Below are positions 59,915 through 64,000 of a stretch of 64,000 nucleotides of DNA, piece by piece (position 1 is the stretch's first letter; each line of letters begins with the position of its first letter). A program made the translations under genes and the position numbers. The stretch comes from Portulaca oleracea (lineage: Eukaryota > Streptophyta > Magnoliopsida > Caryophyllales > Portulacaceae): the NCBI GenBank assembly GCA_029582165.1, contig CM055876.1, forward strand, positions 28,713,317-28,777,316. Direction: 5' to 3'. Below the pieces are notes generated by a model that ran no database searches, was not told where the DNA came from, and saw nothing but the letters and a program-made list of their open reading frames with translations.

Positions 59915-60910
59915 AAAGCGAACTTCTGGTTTGCTAACGAGATTATATAGGGCTTCAATGATTGGAGTGAACTTCTGGTTCACTATCGATACGTGTAATC
60001 AACGAAAACAAAATTCAATATTAGTGGTAGGATGAATTTCTGGTTCACCAATGAGATAAATAATCTTTTTTTTTTCAATATCAGAGTGAACTTCTGGTTA
60101 CTAATAAAATCAGATAAAATTCTTAACATTAGAGTGAACTTCAGGTTCACTAATGAAATAAGACAAAATTCTTATTATTGGATAGGACTTCTCGTTAATT
60201 AATAAAATAACATTGTCAATATTAGAGCGAACTTCTAGTTCACTAATAAGATAAAACTGTCGACATACGAGTAAACTTCTAGTTCATTGATAAGATTAAA
60301 TGAAATACTCGTAAATAGAGTGAATTTCTGATTCACTAATGAAATCAAACAATACTGTCAAGTGTAAGGTGAACTTCTGGTCAACGATAAGATAAAATTT
60401 GTGATCTACGAGTGAATTTCTGGTTCACTTGATGAAATAATGTAAAATTCTTACTATCGGAGTGAACTTCTGGTTCACCAATGAAATTATACAATCTTCA
60501 GCTATAACCATATAAAGGCGATGAAGTGAACTTCTGGTTCACTAATAAAATAAAATAAACTTCGTATTATTGGGACGAACTTCTGCTTCGTTAATAAAAA
60601 CACATAAAATCATACCTAAAGACTATAAATTAGTACACAACAATCTGACAGCAAAGTTGTTCATAAATATAAGTTATACAAATTTAATATTAACAGAAGG
60701 GTAAACTTCTGGTTCACCAAGAAGATTATACAAATTTCAATATCATAATGAACTTATGGCCACTAAAAAATAAATGTTTTATTATCGGGGTGAACTTCTG
60801 GTTCACTACTAATATTTACACTCCTTCAAATGAGAATGGCAATCTTAATATTAGTGATGGGGTGAACTTCTGGTTCACCAATAAGAAAAAGAATATCAGA
60901 GTGAATCCAA
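59915..60910. repeat. Array of about 18 short palindromes (GTGAACTTCTGGTTCAC)
   Basis: Imperfect copies of GTGAACTTCTGGTTCACTAA recur every 40-70 bp through this kilobase. GTGAAC and GTTCAC form arms with a short TTCTG loop. The spacers (AATRARATAA-like) are also related. A further copy lies near 57546. It sits in the copia 5' leader/gag region. Confidence 0.9.
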
Positions 60911-61122
60911 TATGAATTGAATAACTGATAGAGAACGAAGAGACAAAAAGCATACGTGTAATTAATTACCTTACTTCCAATTGCTGCTTGGCATCGCCAT
61001 CGCTGTAGAAGGATTTAGATTTTGATCTCATAAATTACTTCTAATTCTACATTCTTGACCCTTGTCTCTTCATCAAAACTCAAAAACCCTAAACCCTTAC
61101 AGAATTTTAAAAAAAATAATAG

Positions 61123-61140
61123 AGTCTGGTGCTGATAACG
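61123..61140 (-). promoter_or_regulatory. Possible copia primer-binding site
   Basis: CGTTATCAGCACCAGACT follows the LTR on the minus strand. It keeps a TATCAG..CCAG core resembling the initiator-Met tRNA site TGGTATCAGAGCCAG but is diverged. Confidence 0.45.
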
Positions 61141-61365
61141 TGTTATAAAACAATAATAGATGAACGCGATACAAAGTGAATAATAGAGAAGAACAATAGA
61201 GACACAGAGAGATTGAGGGAGGAGAATGAGCGATCGGTTTATTCATAACCCACAAGGGGTATTTATACTAATTACATAGTGAGATCACATGAGAAAAATC
61301 CTCCTAAACCCTAACCATCTAAGAGATATTGATGGACATTCACCAATAAATATTATTTCATAACA
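61141..61365 (-). repeat. Copia LTR (5' LTR)
   Basis: 225 bp, close copy of 54948-55172; TATA-like TATAAATA on the minus strand near 61260-61267. Confidence 0.93.
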
Positions 61366-61763
61366 GTAGAGTGACTTTCTATGTATTTTAGACGTGATCA
61401 ACTGGTCAGGGACCCGACCCAACCCGCCCTGGAAATTTCTGGATTATGGTAAGAATTTATTAGGTCGACCCAACCCAACTTGTAAAACTTCAAGGCCCCG
61501 ACCTAATTAGGTTCAGGTAAGGGTTGCAAAAATTCGAGTTTGCGTCTTATCAGGTTCAGTATTCAGATATTCCGTCAAAAACCCTAAACCTTGACCATAA
61601 CCGAATTTTCATTCGGACAAAATAAGCAGACCCGAACCCGAGCCCGAATGACCCAAATTGGATTTTTTGTCAAAACTAATAATTAACTAACTATTAGATT
61701 TTTTTCACCAAATATGACCAGTTGGCCGAATTTGACCGAATGACTGAATACAAAAAATGAGCT

Positions 61764-62717
61764 CAACAAATTACTAAAAGGTACCCTATATTTTGCGGTA
61801 TCTATTTTTAGGGGACCATATTATTAAAAATAATTTCTAGGTACTCTGTGTTTTGTAGTACCTATTTTCTGGTGACAAATTATCTTTTAGATTTATTACA
61901 AGATCCCCAGACTATGTAAAATTGCAATTATATCCTACCTTCATAAAAACTTGTCAATTTATATTTCCACCTGCATTACTATTTGTTTTAAAGAATTAGC
62001 ATCTCCATATTTTTCATTTGGTATCAGAGCAAACAGTAATGCAGATCGAACATATAGTAATTCTTTAAAACAAATTATCAGAACTTGTCAATGAAAAATA
62101 TGGAGATGCTAATTCTTTAAAGAGAAATTGTATTTAAATAATCTGAACTTTGGGTCATAATAGACTAAATAATCTGAATTTTAGATTTGGTTCTAAATAA
62201 TCTGAATTTTGACCCCCTTGGATTCTAGTATCACGCCACCGATTTAAGTTGAACTTAACTCAGCGACGGGATGACAATAGTAAGCTGACATGGCACAACT
62301 AAAAAGCCCAGGCATGTGCCTCCGTTGCCACTCATCTCACCACCGAGTTAAGTTCAACTTAGCTCGGTGGCGTGCTACTAAAATACAAAGGAATCAAAGT
62401 TCAGATTATTTAGAACCAAATCTAAAGTTCAGATCATTAGTCTACTATGGCTCAAAGTTCAGATTATTTAAATCCAATTTCCCTTCTTTAAAACAAATAG
62501 TAATGCAGGTGGAAATATAAATTGACAAACTTTTATCAAGGTAGGGATATTTTTACAATTTTACATAATCTTGTGGATCTTATAATAAAACTAAAAGATA
62601 ATTTATCACAAGAAAATAGATACTACAAAACACAGGGTACCTAGAAATTATTTTCAATAATATGGTCCCCTAAAAATAGATAACGCAAAACATAAGGTAC
62701 CTTTTAGTAATTTACTT
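61764..62717. mobile_element. Mutator-like MITE with near-perfect 9-bp duplication, split by another
   Basis: Left CAACAAATTACTAAAAGGTA and right TACCTTTTAGTAATTTACTT ends pair over more than 200 bp inward. Flanks AAATGAGCT (61755-61763) and AAATGAGCC (62718-62726) match at 8 of 9 bases. Near the centre, the 12-mer TGGTATCAGAGC occurs at about 62020. Interrupted by 62122-62483. Confidence 0.8.
62122..62483. mobile_element. Mutator-like MITE nested in a Mutator-like MITE
   Basis: Ends GAGAAATTGTATTTAAATAA and (inverted) GGGAAATTGGATTTAAATAA. Perfect 9-bp duplication TTCTTTAAA (62113-62121, 62484-62492). The arms reach almost to the centre, so the whole unit could fold into a hairpin. The central arm is AAGTTCAACTTAGCTCGGTG. 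Confidence 0.9.
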
Positions 62718-63364
62718 AAATGAGCCTCTTTAATTTATGGGAATTATTAACAATTTTTTCATAATCAGGTTCAGTCAACCCGAACCCAAGTGACCGAATC
62801 TAAATTTTAACCAAAATTCGGTCAACCCGAATTTGAATACCAAAACCCAGACCCAACCTGAATGACCAAATTTTAAATTCGGTCAAAAAACCATGTCCGA
62901 AACCCTTTTCGGGTCGATAAAAAATCGGTCATTCTAGTCAGTCAAATTTTTGACACCCTTAGGTTCGAGTTAAAGGTCAGAGGTACCTTGACCAGACTAA
63001 CTTGACCTTATGACCCGAAAATAAATATATAACATAATTTTTCATTAAAAATTACTCATTGAAATCTTCGATGTTTATAATAACTTATATACTTGATCTT
63101 GAATTTTTTTTAATTTTATTTTGAATTGGGAATTTCATATTTTATTGATATATCTGCGTGTTGAAAACTTAAAATTTTAGGATCTTTTCCAAAACGAATA
63201 AAAAAAATGTTAAATTTCAAATTTTAGGATCGACTGACCCAATAACCTATAGAATCAGGAACAGGGGTGAATGAACCCTAAACTAAAGTCCAGGTCTAGT
63301 TGGGTCGAGGGTCATGTAACTTTCGACCCTAAACTCGACCCAACCCCAACCTCGAACAGGTCTA

Positions 63365-63609
63365 GTCTATTTTAACCAAAACCCGATGAAACATGTATAT
63401 AAAAAACAAGAAAACAAAAATGTCCTTACTTTTCTTCTACTTTCATTCTCTATGCCCACAACTCTCTTTCTCTCTCTTCAGTCACCATCCTCTTCATCTA
63501 TTTCTTCATCCTCCTCGGTAACCCATCAAAAATTAATTCTCAAATTCTTAACTTTCCTTTTTTTTAAAAAAAAAAACTCGGGTAAACAAGAAATAATACA
63601 TACTTAGGG
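63365..63609. other. Spacer before the last LINE remnant
   Basis: CT-rich and A-rich sequence without recognisable gene. Confidence 0.3.
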
Positions 63610-64000
63610 GACCCTTCTCTCAAAGTATCTCCCTAAGTTATATGCACGGATAATACAAGAAAAGGTCATCAAAGGGCTACGTAACCAAAGACCGGCAGCG
63701 TCTAAAGAGTGACCAAGATTAGTCATCAAATTTGTCGCTAAGTTTGCTTCTCAGTACGTAGATATGGCAAATAGTAGAATCTTCCAACTGCTTGATTACA
63801 TTTTTGATATCTCTAACAATCGTATCGATATGCTAAGCTAGGGGTATGGATGGTCCCTTTGATAGCCTGGATGAGAATAGGGATATCTTCTTCAATTTGA
63901 ATTTTTGAGAAGCCTTCCATGATAGTTTGTTGAAGCCCAAAACGGAGAGCTCAAGCTTCTGTCAACAGGATGGACTGTGAATTAACCGGCATGATGCAAT
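63610..64000 (-). pseudogene. LINE RNase H-like remnant, running off the window
   Basis: Closely parallels 24297-24690 base by base (for example TGAGAATAG and GAAGCCTTCC against GAGAATAAG and GAAACCTTCC, and AAGAGTGACCAAGATTAGTC against AAGAATGACCAAGATTAGTC). On the minus strand it would encode the same RVT_3 end of LINE ORF2, with stops. The remainder lies beyond position 64000. Confidence 0.65.

Larger units (their letters stand above)
54948..61365 (-). mobile_element. Ty1/copia LTR retrotransposon, decayed interior
   Basis: Two 225-bp LTRs (54948-55172 and 61141-61365) start TGTTATAAAACAATAATAGA and end TATTATTTCATAACA. A perfect 5-bp duplication GTAGA flanks the element (54943-54947, 61366-61370). 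The minus-strand orientation follows from the polypurine tract CAAGGGGGAGTG next to the left LTR (55173 onward), TATAAATA in the LTR, and minus-strand copia pol pieces. The copia-typical CCCACTGGGTTTTCCT motif lies near 55330. About eight differences separate the LTRs. Pol is fragmentary and no long ORF survives. 57030-58870 holds no recognisable coding. Confidence 0.9.
61389..63364. mobile_element. hAT-like element with nested Mutator-like MITEs
   Basis: Left end TAGACGTGATCAACTGG and inverted right end TAGACCTGTTCGAGG resemble the MITE at 58880. Flanks ATGTATTT (61381-61388) and GTCTATTT (63365-63372) agree at 6 of 8 bases. Both ends are rich in GACCCGACCCAACCC-type words. The centre is occupied by the 61764-62717 MITE. 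Confidence 0.6.

Overview
This is plant nuclear DNA, most likely from an angiosperm of eudicot type; the species cannot be named from the sequence. It is AT-rich and gene-poor, and most of it is transposable elements nested in one another. Only one intact host gene is visible: a three-exon group IId WRKY transcription factor (29479-31374, +). A second host locus, a DUF247 gene (about 52725-53832, +), is broken by a deletion and frameshifts.

Layout. 223-9953 is a complete-looking CACTA (En/Spm) DNA transposon with matching termini, a 3-bp TAC target duplication, hairpin-type subterminal repeats and two minus-strand genes (TNP2-like and Ptta/En/Spm-like), both inactivated by stops and frameshifts. 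10.1-13.9 kb is a cluster of MITEs (Tourist-like, hAT-like and Mutator-like, partly nested). 14.1-18.0 kb is a Mutator-like MITE split by a 3.36-kb TG...CA insertion that looks like a solo LTR. 18.7-28.6 kb carries Stowaway and Tourist MITEs, long-TIR elements with GC- or CT-rich cores, and LINE debris (RNase H and zf-RVT pieces), including a LINE deletion derivative at 27137-27894. The WRKY gene follows, then more MITEs and a 120-bp TRIM-like solo LTR (36186-36305).

36861-49565 is a minus-strand Athila-type Ty3/gypsy element with two LTRs of about 1.77 kb, an ATTCT duplication, a tRNA-Asp-type primer site and a polypurine tract. It has lost mid-gag to reverse transcriptase. It contains three insertions: a Cassandra solo LTR carrying 5S rRNA sequence (40029-40267), a plus-strand gypsy-like remnant (about 40884-44331) and an unidentified 620-bp insert (45687-46306). 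54948-61365 is a minus-strand Ty1/copia element whose two LTRs are nearly identical although its interior is heavily decayed; it contains an unusual array of about 18 short palindromes and an inserted hAT MITE. 61389-63364 is a hAT-like element holding a Mutator-like MITE that holds another Mutator-like MITE.

No operon-like cooperation exists here. The functional story is one transcription-factor gene sitting in a layered transposon landscape. The internal stops I can explain are all of the C-to-T or G-to-A type, as expected for decay of methylated transposons.
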